Assembly: GCA_921293015.1 (NCBI GenBank)
Contig: OV121087.1
Location: forward strand, 8,940,501 to 9,004,500
DNA length: 64,000 bases
Direction of reading: 5' to 3'
Source: Phorcus lineatus
Taxonomy: Eukaryota; Mollusca; Gastropoda; Trochida; Trochidae
The notes below the pieces were generated by a model. It saw only the letters and a list, made by a program, of their open reading frames with translations. It was not told the DNA's origin and did no database searches. The position numbers and the translations under genes were made by a program. How positions within the stretch are numbered: the first letter of the stretch is position 1; every line of letters starts with the position of its first letter. Of the stretch, positions 48,191 to 62,600 are shown in pieces.

Positions 48191-50697
48191 AATGAAACTA
48201 ATTGTAATCTCATTTAAGACGCACATTGTGAGTGCTTGAAGTTCTCTGTGGCCATTCAAAGACATGCAGAAGTCAAATTCGAGTGAAAGGTGAAACTGAA
48301 GGCTTAAATAAAGGGGCTTTGTGAGGTCTATAATCTGCGTAATGTAGAGCAGCAATCATAGATTTTATCTTAATGACATTAGGAACATCTAGAAGGGTCA
48401 TTTAGTAGTACCCGTAAATTTTAAAATCCAATTCTTCAATTAGACAAGGATGAGTAGGAAAGTGTGCATCTGATATATGACATGTGGCTAGCTACATGTA
48501 TAGCAATGTGCTCTCAGAGCACGGATTTTCTTTAGGCAATGACATATAGGCACTTGATGTTGACATTTTGTTTTGGTGCATAATCGTGAAATGAGGAAAA
48601 TACAAATCAAATTCGTAATAAAACATGTTTATATTGTTGGAATATCTTAAATTCCAAAATTTTTGCTAGTCCTTCGGGCTACCAGTTTTTACACTGGACT
48701 TACTCAAGCTCCTTCTTCACAAGGTATAAGCTACCGAACTAGTATTAATTATTAACCCTTTAGATATATATTTATGCGCAAGTTTTACATTATTCAATGT
48801 TCCCATGTTTGATATTCTAGTTAACTGGTAAATTTATCGATATAAAAATGAAATCTATAAATTAAGTAGATTTTATTTTGTTTATCAATGAAGAATTGAA
48901 TTAATACAGCTGAAAATCTAATATATACATAAAGATTGTGTAGACCATGTCATGCACAAACAGGGTTTATATATGGCTCACTCATTGTGAAGTCATCATT
49001 GATATAGGTCTGTGTATTCTGGTGGTTATTACTGGACAATGGTCTATAGATTTTCTTGGGTCGTGCATTCCGCCTCACTGACCATGTTGATGTGACTATA
49101 TCCTCACAGTACATAGCAACTACTCACAACATTGAACATTCCATTACATATTGTTGACACCATTAGATTTTTAAATATGTGTAACTTTCTTGTCTCTTAA
49201 ATGAGGATGATTGTTAACTAATAATACACAGATTACTGTTTAGGAGAGGCTTTATTCTTGTTTATTTATATTTCAAATTCGCTTGTAATCAAATAAGATA
49301 GGATTTACACATGGCTGTCTACAGATGGAGATTCCAACTCTTCATTTATCTGCACTGTGATGCATAATATCCCTTTTTTTAAAGCCATTTTATAATGTAT
49401 GGGATTATTTTTTATGCAAGTATTGCCTTAATTTTCAAATCAATAATTGGTCTCTATTCGGGTTAGACTAAAAAGAGTGATGTGTTTGGTATTCATTTTC
49501 ATCTAAACACAGAACTGAATGTTAAAGAGAATACACTTATGTTTAAAGGTTATATGAAATAACTATCACTAAAGTATTCTTTTTTAACATGTATAATGAT
49601 GTTTTATGCATAAAATTTAGCATTGATTAAAAGTATGATTCATACCGCTCACTGCAACAATGAATTAAGTGTTTGAATATTCTTTGTTTTAACTATGGTT
49701 TGTGAATTCACATTAGTTTTGTGACACATATTTTTGTTGACTTCCGGTTAAATAAGATTTCAAAAGTTCTTCTTAAACTATATCTTATGATGCATTAATT
49801 GATTACTATCAATATTGTCAGGGGATTGAAATATCCTTATAATTTGGATGAATGATCTTAGAAATATAATTTGTCTAAGTGTTAAAGATGAGTTCCCTTG
49901 CTGAATTTATTTTAGTCTATTTCCTTTTACAAACTTCCAATAAGATTTAAAGTTTAAGAAAATTTTTGTTTTATTTTTATTCAATGCATACACAAATATC
50001 TTAGTTTAAAAGATATACCCTTTTCTGAATAATGCAAGGTGAAAATGGTGTATGAAATTGATTATTTTGGTGATTAATCAAAGTTTCATTCATTGACTCA
50101 TCATGAATGGCGTAAGTTACTTTTCATTAATTTTGAGTTGGATGTTATGTTGGATAACGTGTACCATATCATTTCCTTTGATAAGTATTCTAAATCATTT
50201 GTTCAGCCCAAGGAATCTTAGTTGGTATAAAAATGACATTATGTTCCTTTATGAAAGTTAAGATTTTTTGGCTTCACATATTAAAATGACATTGATCAGT
50301 TTTTGAATGAAATAACTATCTCTCGAAGTCTCATTTTTAAAATGAAGTTCATATCTTTCACCTTTGAAAAAATTGTATGATCTGTTTTTATCATTCACGT
50401 TTTTGAAAATCTGTTTGAAATGATCTTTTTTATTGGAATGAAATGTATGCCATTCACTGTAACAAAAATCCTGTAGAATGGCATGTTTCATTTCAAGAGT
50501 GAAATTCACATGATTAATTTTTACAATCATCCAATCACAGGTGAAAACATTCTTTTGGATAATAAACTTCTTTATTCAATGAAAAAGATAAATATCCATA
50601 AGAACCTCTTCTTCTTCATCAATCAGCTTCTAAAATGCCCCTTAAAGAAGTCATCCTGTTTCAGTTCTGCCACTGAAGTCATCACCCAAGTGCCACG

Positions 50698-53600
50698 ATG
50701 GAGGACACAGAACAATTGGTGTCCCCCAAAAGGGGGCGCTACTCTGACTTTGTTGCGGCCTCCAATCCTTCCAATACTCTACCTCCTCAACCTCCCCGAG
50801 AAGAGGGAAATCTGCAATTTGAAAGTGCTGCCATTGTTGCACATACTCAAGCTAAGCTTCGGAACAGGGCGAAAAAGAAACATAAACGTGACAGAAAGAA
50901 TGGTAGTGAACGTCCAAAACTTCATCGCAGAATGTCTCAGTTTGAAAGACGTTACACAGAGCTTGCATCAGAGCATAAACTCATCCCAGAGAGGAAGAGG
51001 ATAGACTATGTTCTTGTGTACCCTGATATTAATTCTCAAGATGCAAAAGATGAATCAAAACGCTCTCAGTTGTTGTTTCATGAATCAAACCGTTCTAAGT
51101 TTGAGTTGTTGATGAAGTCTGAAGGGTTTTCCATACAGAGGGAGACGATAGGCAGCTATGTGTATGTCAAGCTTCACTGTCCCTTTAAGAGACTCTGTCT
51201 GGAGGCTGAGAGAGTCAAACTACAACTGCCCCTCAAGGATGTAAGTCACTTTTATTTATTGCTTTACTTACGTCTCAAATCAATTTGTATATATCTGAAT
51301 GATGTTAAGGAAATTTATAATTGACATTTGTGCTGTGTATGTTTTTAGTGGAGATTTCAGAGAGTCCCAAGGGGGGAATTCTGAATTTATATAGAAAGTG
51401 AGTAAGGGTGAATCTTTTTTATAGCCTCCATTTTATTAACTCAATATGATACAGAGGAATATGTTTTTCTTTTTTTCACAGTGTAAAGTGGAGACAACAG
51501 AGGTGCAAAGCAAACTATCCAGGTTAATTGAGAAATACTTTGAAACTGATAATGAAGGTATATATTTATTAAATTCTTATAGAAAAATGTCTTTTTGCTA
51601 TCATAATGATGAATTATTATTCTGAAAATTCATATGTATTACCATGATTATCTTTCAAAAAGTGTTTATTGTAAAAAGTGTATACTTCCAAATTCATGAA
51701 ATCTCAGTTAGATTTTTTGTTATAATAACGGTCTATAATCATTCTACTGATTCATAATTTTTATGTCGCATATTTCAAAAAAAGTTTTGGACATAGATTT
51801 AAAAAATCCATTAAATCTCTGATTAAATATTTACTTGAATACTGAATATTATCAAAGAAATATCTTTCATACCTTCGTCTTGTAACTTGGGTAGTTCAAT
51901 AGATGCTCAAATTCAGTTTACACTGCGTCTTCTGCTATTTCATGACTTTCCTCAATACACTGTTTCTTACAGAGGACTATGTGAGTTCAATCTTCCTCAT
52001 GGACAAGATCCACCTGTTTGAGAAACACGAAAACCCCACCGACTTTTTCCGCCCTTCTCTCAGATCTCTTCTGGTTAGTGCATGTTCTTCATTGTAATGT
52101 TGGATTTATTATGTCTCAAATGAAAAAAAATTCTACATGTTTTATTTATTTTTGAGCACATTTATGTAATGTTTAGCATGCTGGCATTTCACCTTAAAGG
52201 CCTCAGTTGGAGTCCTGGATGAGACATCCAAAATTTGTTACATTGCACATACTGTAGTGTCCGATAGAAAGGCTTCTAAAACATGATATATACAGTCCAT
52301 CTTGCTGTATAATTGGGTACCTGAAATAATGGGTTAACACGGTTTAATGTAACACTTTGACCACCAAATGTGCAATACAGCCAGGGTAATGATAGGTAGA
52401 ACTTAAACAACAACATGGTATTTGGACATGTGTGCATTGTCAGCTGATTTATTATTATTATAATCTTAACAATTTTTCAAAATATTGTCAGTTTTAGTTG
52501 CAAAAGGGAACTGGCACAGTGAGATTTAAGCAATAGTTCATTTGCACATGGCTATATAAGAATAGTGAAACACATAGACGTGAAGTCCTAAGGAATGTTT
52601 TAATGTATAATATGATATGTATACAATATTTTGCCAGCTAAGTAGAATACATTTGGACTAGTACTTTCAATGATCTGAATGACTAGTACAGTGTCATGAC
52701 TAATTTTGACCCCTGATCCTCTAACTTGACCACAGTGCCACCACATTCTGATAAACTTGGACATTCGGACGGTGAAGGAGAAGGAGGAGGGTTGGTCAGC
52801 AACGTCCAGTGACGAGAAGTCGTTCCTCCAGCGGTGCTGCTCGTGTTGCTTTAGTTCAAGCAATGAGCAGGTCCAGAAGAGAGATGACAAGGTCCTGAAG
52901 AGAAAGGGTGAGTTATCTGCCCCTGAGTGGTCACGCAATATGTTAAATGATTATGGTCGACATGTCTTATAACAAAGTAAAAATAATTTTGGGGATAGAT
53001 TTACAAAAAAGTAATTTAGCTTAGATAAGATTTGACTGTCAAATGTTTTCCCAATGTTCATATTGTTTTGTTTGTATCTTTTATTTTGTTTCATATTGTT
53101 TTGTGCTTAATTTGTTATATATATGATAATAATCATTAATCTAAAGAATTTTTTTTTCATTATCTTGGTTGAAGGGAGAACTCATGAGAATATATATTGT
53201 TTAGCTTCAGTGTATAAAACAAGTTTTCTCTGTCAGCTCTAAAGCAGGATATGCTGGACTGACAACTGGGCAAGCAATACTTTCGTTTTGTCTGGCAGCA
53301 GGGCTTGAAAAATCAACTAATCTTTCACAGTAACTGTTTACAGTGAAAATCCTCAAAGAAATCATGTTTGTTGACCTAATACTCCATAAAAAAATTGACC
53401 ATAAATTTTTGGCATGCTAGGTTTTTTTACATTATTCTCTTTAAACTGTAAAAATTTAACCAACTCTATCCAAACTTGTTTCATTACACTGCAATCTTGC
53501 TACTGTTAACAGTCAAACTGACGTTTTCTCTCAACTCCTTTCAGTGCAATCAAAGCTGCTTCGAAAATATGGTACTTAGTCTAAGGATTATGTTTATTGT

Positions 53601-56600
53601 GACAGTGATTGTTTTTAATTGAATGTTCTAGTTGAAATTTGTGAAAGTCTGTAGATATTGGTACTGTCAGTGATGTGTAGCATGTCTGTATGAATAAAAA
53701 CCTACTTCGGGTCATTAGATTAATTTTCATATTTTGACCTCTTACCTATCAAGATTATGAATTCAAAATCATGAAATTTGTTTAACAACTTATTTAGGCA
53801 CAATGTCAAAATATTTTTTTTTAAATTATGAGGTATTCTCATTACATGCAATTTTACATTGTTGAAAATTGTTTAATGTCAAAAGACATTTTATCTATAT
53901 GTATGTTCATTATCATGATTAATTTTTGTTATAAGAAATGACCCAAAGTAGTTTGTACTTTGCTATTAAAAGCTAATTCACCTATAGATGTTCATGTATT
54001 GTTTCATTTAGATCCAGATGAAGATATAGCTATAAAGAGTAAGAGTTTTACCAAGCTTTCAGAGAGACAGTTTTATCATCATTTGTTAGATTTGAATTTA
54101 AATAAATCATTAACATTGCTAACATTGTGTTATCTTTACTAAGATAAGTGTGGCGTATTTAGAAATTTTTTTTTGAAATTTACAAATTGATATTTCAAGT
54201 AACATTTTTTTATAAAAAATCTTTCAGTTAGGAATCAACATTTATAAGAATATCTGCCTCTTTCAATAGTTTAGAGAAATACAAAACACCAGAAAACTTT
54301 TGATTTCTCTTCTTTATCATGGGTTATGATGATATAAATAATGCATGTTTATAATACACATCACTCGAAACTCCAAAATGTGGTTATGGTATTACTTTCC
54401 TTATCAAATCATGAATGTTAAATCTATTGTAAGATAATTCACTAAGTTACTTTTTACCCTGAAGGAACCAGTAAAAAATTTGTATACAGGCCTTTTTGTA
54501 GGCCTGTAAGGGTTAAAGGGTTAAAAAGAGTTCACATTATACCCAGAAGTGCATGCTTAGTCATTCACGTATGTACTTGTTTTAGATCATAGATGTTCAG
54601 GCTTAAGTATCTTGTTATGAAATTGGTAGTTTCACCTAATTATGTTTTTTGCACAATTGTTAACATTTTTGTTTTTCTCAATTTGTGAAAAGATGTTGAA
54701 AGCATCAATAATATATACTTTTTTCAAGCATTTGTGCTCTATAGGGAGGATTTAGTAAATTTACATAGGTTAACAAAGTTCAACATTGTGACATTACTTT
54801 CACACTATTTGTGATGGTTCAAATTTACTGTAATTTTTAAAACTTCTTCCTGTTTTAGGCGTCATATTATCATGATGCATGTGTGCTCTATGTAGAAGTT
54901 TGATTATATTCACATAGTTCAACAAAGTTCAACATTGGTACATTGCTTTTAATTTAGGATAACAATGTTCTAAAAACTTAACAACCAAGCAACCTTATTG
55001 AGTGATTTTTTTGTAATGCAAATAGCGTGACCACAAATATTTAACAAAGTTATATTTTTACACTATCTTAAAAATATGTCTATCTAATTTGCAAGAAACT
55101 AGCTACAAGCATAGACCCTTTGCAACAACTATTGATATTGTGGCAAGGTGAAAAAAAAGTATTCATACTAATTTCGGCAAGAGGGATATCTTTGGCTTAA
55201 TGGGTAGGGTGTCTGACTCTCACTCGGATATCCTGGGTTCGAACCCTGCTGGAGGTGACGCTCACAATCACTTCTGGTACAATATGAGCATGGTTTGTGA
55301 TCAGTATCAGAAACTACTTCCAATGGACATCAGTGCTGAACATTGTTGAACTAAATCTGAAACTATTTGACATTAACAATATAATAAGTGATGTTTTGCA
55401 TATTTGGGAAACAACATTTAATCACCTATTAGAACTATTGCTAATGGAATTTTTATTGGATGTCAGTGTTCATAAAATTAGGTAATGTAGAACTAGATGA
55501 ATAGAATTCTTTGACAGGAATTATTTCAATGTTAGGGATAGCATTCCATTTAGATTAATATTTCTAAGAACAAATAATTTTGTAAATGAAAAGTTTATTT
55601 GATATATGTAACATTTGTAAGAAACATACTAGTAGCATGAATATTTTTTTTTTCTTGAGAATAAAAACATGTTTGAGATGGGAAAACTTTAATGAAAAAA
55701 TATTTGAATTAATTCAAGCATTTCATTTGAATTAATGATAGACAAATATAATATTCCAATTTAACATTTTCCTCAGATGTTGACCATAGACAGTAGACAG
55801 TAAAGCAACACAAGAAAGACATGATTTTCTACATTAAAAAATGAAAAGTTATCCAGAAAATATTGTCTTTCTTATATATATATTTATAACATTTCTAAAT
55901 GCCAAAAATAGCAAATCAACTGCTTCAATTTGCATCTTTACAATTCTTGACGAATACTTTCTGACATGAAATAATACATAATCTTAATAAATTAGTCAAT
56001 AACCTCTTTGATATCAATATGAGTAAATTCTCTTAATGCTCCCAGGTCTTCCCTACCTCCTCCTAAAGAAGAGTTACACCGACTCCTACATCCTGCACGA
56101 AGACTCCGTTAAACGCGCCAAGAAAGAAGAAGCAATAGACGGACTCTTCCAGCCGGAGACCAAGGACGAGGAAGAAAACATGAAGGACGAAATACCTCTT
56201 GCTTATATCAACGACCCTAGGAAGGAAATGGACGATACATGGACGATATTCTATAAGTTCCAACCTCTTTGGAAAATCAGGAACTATTTTGGAGAGAAAA
56301 TTGCTTTTTATTTTGCATGGTCTGGGATGTTGATTACCTCGTTGTGGGTTCCTACTTTACTAGGACTCGGGATCTTCTTCTATGGACTGGCATTAAGGTG
56401 ACGTATTGTTAATCGTTGTCTATTCTATAACAAAAATGTTTTTTCAATTTCTCCATCTTGGAGTATTTCATTTTGCAAGGGTAAGACTGTGAAAGAAGTC
56501 AGAAATGAAAAAGGCCTAAAGTTAAGTTGAAATATAATGCTAGATATGAATATATAAAACAAATAGATATTTGTCAGCTTGTACTGAGTTATGAATGATG

Positions 56601-59600
56601 TTAGTGCATTTTGAATAAATAAATGCTTAGAATGCTATCTTTATCTCTTAATACGAAGGAGTATGTATTGTAAACTATTGATGAGTGTGATTTCAGAAGC
56701 TTCATTGCAAGTTCTTAATTTATTTCCAGCATTGAAGAAGACCTGAACACCAACAGCACCCTTCCCCTTAATGCAACATTAACTGAAGAGTGAGTACATA
56801 TAGTCCTTACTTAATATTTTTTATAATCCTGCCTGGCTTATAAGATTTTAGATATACTAAGTGTCCACAATTTGTCAAATTTGAAGGAGGGCGGGTTGAT
56901 TTTTCAAACCACAAGCCCTGCTTGCAAGAAAGGAATGAAGTTTGTTGCTAATAATGGCAAATTTTGTATAACATGGAGTTGACTAGGAAAATCTTTCCAA
57001 TTTTTCTTTACTATTTCTGGTGTTTTGAGGATAGTATTTTTGTTGGGGGTACATCGCTACTCATGTATCCCATTTGGTGTATATATATATTAATAACATT
57101 TTTAATAAGATTTATGTAGTTAAAAAATGTTACCAAATCTCCAAAGTTTCTTGAGTTGCTTTATGCTTGATTGATTTTCATTTTTTAGGTTGAAGTCAAA
57201 AGTAACAGATGTTCTCAATGTGATAAAACAAGCCTTTGACAATGAGGTCACGCCTTTTTTTGCACTCATTGTGTGCCTTTGGGGTGAGTAAACATGAAAT
57301 TGATTTCTTTTAGGATTTAATTTTTACATTTAAGATTATTTTCTCTTACAACTATGTAATAGTTATTTTTTGTTAAATATTGCTTCATTTTACTTTGATA
57401 ATCATTTCAGGAGACGATATCCGGTTAATAGTAAAATATTGAACCTAATGATAAAAAATTTTCAAAACCAATGTAAGATTTGAATAAAGAAATAATAAGT
57501 GAATGTATAAAATAAATAAAAATAATAATCTCTTGATGTCACAGGTACAGTGTTCCTTGAGCTGTGGAAGAGGAAGGTGGCTCGACTGGCCTATGAGTGG
57601 GATGTTCATGAGTTCGAATCTTCAGAACCAGACAGACCACAGTTCTTTGGCACCAAAGTCAAACCTGTGAGTATCACTTGTATAATCATCTTGTGGACTG
57701 TATCCTAACCCCAGAGGTTATCCGAGTCATTTCTTCTGTAGTTACCTCTGTTATAAGTGGACCGTATTTATCAGGTACAATAACCATTGAGAAGACAGGT
57801 GAATTCACCTGTGCATAGCGCAAATACTTCTTACAGGACAGAATTAAGTCTTTTTCTTAACATATTTGTTTGGATAAAAAATGGTTTCCCATTTTCCCAT
57901 TTTCTCTGCTTAGGGATTTTAATTAAGCTTAAAGATGTTGCCCACTTCTAATGTGTTGACTTTCAAATATGATTTCTCACTTTTGTAAAGAAAGCTTAAT
58001 TGATAAACATCACATTTTTTGTTATATATGCTTCTCTTTTTGAAGAAATTGACTCACAACTTTAAGTTATTGCATAATTGCTCAAAATTTTTTTACAATT
58101 TGTAATCCAAAGTCACCAATATCATTTGAAGTATTGATGCCTGACACATAGGGCTACTTTGGTTGTCAAGTTGGACCCAATGACCAAAAATTCTTCTCTT
58201 TACACAAGAGGTATTGTAATTATTGTTTAGCCTAGGCATAATAGACATTAAATTTAGTCATGTAAGGTATATTTTGACATGAAATTTCCTTATATGATCA
58301 TGTTGGTCATCTTACTTCACACATCAAAGACAAACAGTCTAAAAGTTTTGAAATAAGTAAAAGTGATCTCCTCTTTGAGTCTAAGAAAAAGACCCAACTT
58401 GGGCTCAAGTACTTGAGTTCCTGTGGAAGCCCTCCTTAAATGATGCATCACTGAATACAGACACACAGAGTAAGAATGCCGTATGATGTTTTAGAATTGT
58501 GTTAATTGTTCCAGGACCCCATCACACAAGAAGACACGTGGTTCTACCCACTCAAACGTCAACTGCTCAAGTTCACTACATCTGCTTCTGTACTCATCTT
58601 CATGGTAAGTACTTAAATAATAACCCTTTCATACCTACGGGCCTATTCAAAGTTCTATTGAAAGCCTCTATTGGTAAATAACAACATAATTTTAAGAAAG
58701 TAAACTGCATGTGATTAGTGTTCCACCCTCCCACTGGGAAGGTTCCCCCTTTTTTCTGGCTAGGGTATTTTTTAACTAATAAAAATTAAGGAAAATTTGT
58801 CTATTTCATCATCTGACTTTTTAACCTTTTCCTATCATAATGCAAATCTCCAGGGAATAAAACCATGAAAAGTTATCAAAAGAAAGACTTTTTCCCATAG
58901 TTTGTTATCATAATGTATATCTTCATGGAACTAAATATCAATTGTCACCTATCGTAATGAAAAGAAAACAATTTAAAACATTTTAAAAACAAGACATCCC
59001 CCATTTCAAAGAACTCTTCTATTACAGATCTTCATGGTAATTATCAGTGTGGTAGCTGTGATTATCTACCGGGTGATTGCGGACATTGACTGGTGTCCGG
59101 AAATGTCCCCTGCCGCCTGTGTTCTCCTCACGACTGTGGTGTCCTCCATACTCAACGCTGTCTCCATCCTGCTGCTTGGCAAGGTAAGAAGAGAGCTACT
59201 TTAAATTTGTACATCTACATGGGATATGACGATTGTGCATTTATTGCATGATTGTACATGCAGTGCTATAGACAATCTTACCAAAATGTCTTTATATTAA
59301 ATCACCAACAATTATTTGATTGATTAAAGTTTACATTATTGAAAGATATTTTTGATAATCAATGACATTCTATCATCATATTTGTGTTGCCATACAGTAA
59401 AAGCTTGTGCGTTTTTTATCTTTAAAGCCCTCTACAATGTAGAAGGGACATGTCGCATTGAGCTGTTTCTGTCTTTCCCTTCATCTGAGTGAAAGGGGAA
59501 AGCTTTTCTCAAAAAAATTAAAAAACAGTAAAATGTTTTGTGTGTGGGTTCAACAAATCAAAAGCTTGATGGAATTAAAAAATAAGAAATGTGCAATTAT

Positions 59601-62600
59601 TTTCTGGAGTTGAATTGAATTTTTTACTCTGATTAAGGACATTTAGGAAAAGGTTGCAAGTTATGATGAGAGCCTATCTTCTCTCATGAATGCTAATTAC
59701 TTTTTCTCCTCTCTTTAACCTAACATTACTACATGAAATATTGAATAGATGTGCAGTTTCCTGTGCATGTTTTGACAGCAATTATTACTTTACGTGTTGT
59801 ACTATTGTATGAGTTGGGTTAATGTTGTATATCCTTGTGCCTAATGCACATGAGGCTACAAAACATCCACAAATATTTCCCTTGTATAATAATCCTGAGT
59901 ACTATTTTACCCCATTGTTTTTAAATGATATGATAACTCAAAGTATTTTTATCAATATTTTTAAATCCTCAAAACCCCTTGGTAATATTGTATGAGAATT
60001 TGTTTAATAGTCATTTGATTATTATCATTAAATATGAATATGGAATTTTTATGAATTATTTGTCATTGATATATCAAATTAGGGACAATCTGAGTCAATC
60101 TTGACAAATCCCTGGCTATTTATGGGTCATATTGACTTTATGAAATAAATTGTAGATCATTTTCCACCCTTTTTTTCAGTTTTATGACAAGCTTGCAGTT
60201 TGGCTAACAGATTGGGGTGAGTGTATTTTTCAGTAATCATTTCTCCTGTTGGAAATTTTAGTTAAATTTGTATAACTTCAGAATTATTTCATATAAAACT
60301 TCAAATGAAACTTATGTAAATTGAAATTTTAAGACAATATGTTCCATTTTCAGAAAACCACCGAACACAGACACGCTACGATGATGCACTGATTATCAAA
60401 CTTTTTGCATTCCAATTTGTCAACAGTTACGCTTCTTGTTTCTACATTGCTTTCTTTAGAGGGGTAAGAGCAACTTTGTTTAATTTAGAATGATGGTCAA
60501 GCTGAAATGTTAAAAAAAATTATTTTATTTTTTAATCATTGTTTCATAATGTTTATTTGATGGTTTCGACTTCAACATACAATAATACAAATCAATAATT
60601 GTGTATTTCGTTTACAATTTTGTAATGATTAATGATGGACATGACATAAGATTTGATTTTGGACCATAGTAACTATTCCCAGTTGCAACTTATTCACAAT
60701 GAGGTCTTAGCTACTGAGGAGATAATTAAGATAGTCAGAAGTGGTCCCTTACCTTAGAGTTTGGTTCAAAATTTATAGATGAACTTGACTAAAAAAATGA
60801 GACTTTCTACTATTGCAGCTTGTTTGATCCGAAATTTGACAACTTCATAATGATCCTCAGTTTGTAATTCAGTGCCATTGATTCATGTTCCAGCGTTTCA
60901 ACACCGGCGCCATCATTGGTAGAGACTCCACGTACATGGACAAGTGTTCCGGCACCTGCATGTCTCAGCTCTCCTTCCAAGTCCTTGTTCTCATGCTCAT
61001 CAAACCGTTCCCTAAGTTCTTCAAGGACATTGTACTTCCGTAAGACTTCTTCCGTTTTTAAATACATGTAAAATTCTTCTTGTGAGTTAAATGATTTGAT
61101 ACTCTAAATTTGAATAAACAAAACAAAGGTAACAGAGATATTGTTAGTTATTCATTTTAAGTTTTAAATTTTAGTATAGTATTCTTCGACTGAGAGAGTT
61201 AGTGTTGACCACTGCAGTCAGATTAAGATTGACCATGTAAAAACTTTGAAAACTTTATCTCTGTCTGAAATTGCGCTCTTTCTATTTGACTTTTCTCTTC
61301 ACAATTGTCTGAAAGCAACCTCATCCCTTTTAATCAGACTGGCGCTGCTAGAGACATTTCAACCACTAGTGCATTTTATTCATAGAAATATAAAATGAGA
61401 TACAAATTTTTCAATAATAAACTGTTTCTTATCCCTTCAAAATAAGTTGATCTGATGAGTTTCAAGATGGTTTTCAAATATGAGCCAAAATGTTTTTTGA
61501 TGACCACTTCTATATTATCTATATGCTCTACATTCCAAGGCCATTTCTTGCCCTTTCATTCACCTAATTGATAACTTGGATGAATTGAACTTAAATTTAG
61601 CATTTCTTATTTAGAGTCTTGAAAAAACTTTGGCGAAAGCGGCCATGTTGTCGAAAGACGAAAGTTGATTCAGAAACTCCAAAAGACCAGAAAGATGCAA
61701 ACCATCAGAATTTCTTGGAGCGAGAGAGACTTAAACCAACGCTAGGAGACTTCACTCTCGGGGAGTACACAGAGAAGGTTATACAGTACGGGTTTCTTAT
61801 GGTATGTTACTGTTTATTCCATTCACCATACATGACAATTATATATGCTCTTGACTGTAAACTAAAGGTTTTACAGTACAGATTTATTTTCTAAATATTA
61901 CAAAAATAGTGTTGATCTGACAAGTCAAAATTATACATGGAACGCATTTATGTTCTTTTTCTAAATGTCACATTGTATTTCAGTTATTCAAAGATTAAAG
62001 TTTGAAATTCAAGAATATTGTCAAGATTATGGTTAGATTTAAATGCAGTTTCCTCTAAAAGAAGTACACACACCAAGATTTTGTTCTCTTACCTCCCAGT
62101 TGTTTGCCGCTTCATTCCCCTTGGCGCCACTTCTGGCACTGATGACCAACCTGATAGACATCCGGGTAGATGCCAAGAGAATGCTGTGGTTCAACAGGAG
62201 GCCTTTAGCCTTCATAGCTCAGGACATAGGTCAGTTGCAGTGTTGATGTTGACTATGTAGGTAATGAAGAAGTTTTGTACTGCACTTAAAGGCTAATCAT
62301 TCATGATTTCTGGTAGTCATCCGGTTTCTGTTGTAGACGTATGCAGAAATTACGAAAGTTTAAAGTGAAAAAATTATAAATATCCTTTATACTTGACTGA
62401 TATTAACATTGATTTGACATAGAGGGCTATGCGCTTCCAGTATGAAACCACAGTAGGTAACCTTCCTTTGTTGTGAGTTAGAATTTCAGTGGAAGAAGAA
62501 ATGCCTTAATTGCCTCTCATCAAATTTCAACTTATATTTTCTGGTTTAGGACGTAATAATACTTATAATACTTTTACATGCTTGTTCTTATATTTTCATG

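Larger units (their letters stand above)
39176..50697. other. Gene-poor 11.5-kb region before the anoctamin gene
   Basis: Open frames here are short and show no family signature. Apart from the minisatellite (40795), weak inverted repeat (41250), perfect hairpin (43045), inverted-repeat element with telomere-like repeats (46808) and SINE (47890), I see only AT-rich sequence. Around 47455-47515 GTATTGCAATATATTGC occurs twice, and 47850-47872 ends TTGTGCACCTCTAC, which recalls non-autonomous hAT elements (weak inference). No promoter for the anoctamin gene could be fixed. Confidence 0.45.
52908..56045 (+). other. Large anoctamin intron 4
   Basis: 3.1-kb intron between sound donor and acceptor sites. 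It contains the tRNA-like sequence at 55181 and the repeat pair at 54735, and no further exon that I can support; the flanking exons join in frame without one. Confidence 0.6.

Noticed and set aside
50258..50530. 90-codon minus-strand frame just upstream of the anoctamin start
   Set aside because: Low-complexity AT-rich sequence with no recognisable domain.
62043..62246. Alternative frames over the anoctamin exon at 62100-62229
   Set aside because: Only the frame reading LFAASFPLAPLLAL continues through the flanking splice sites and matches the family.
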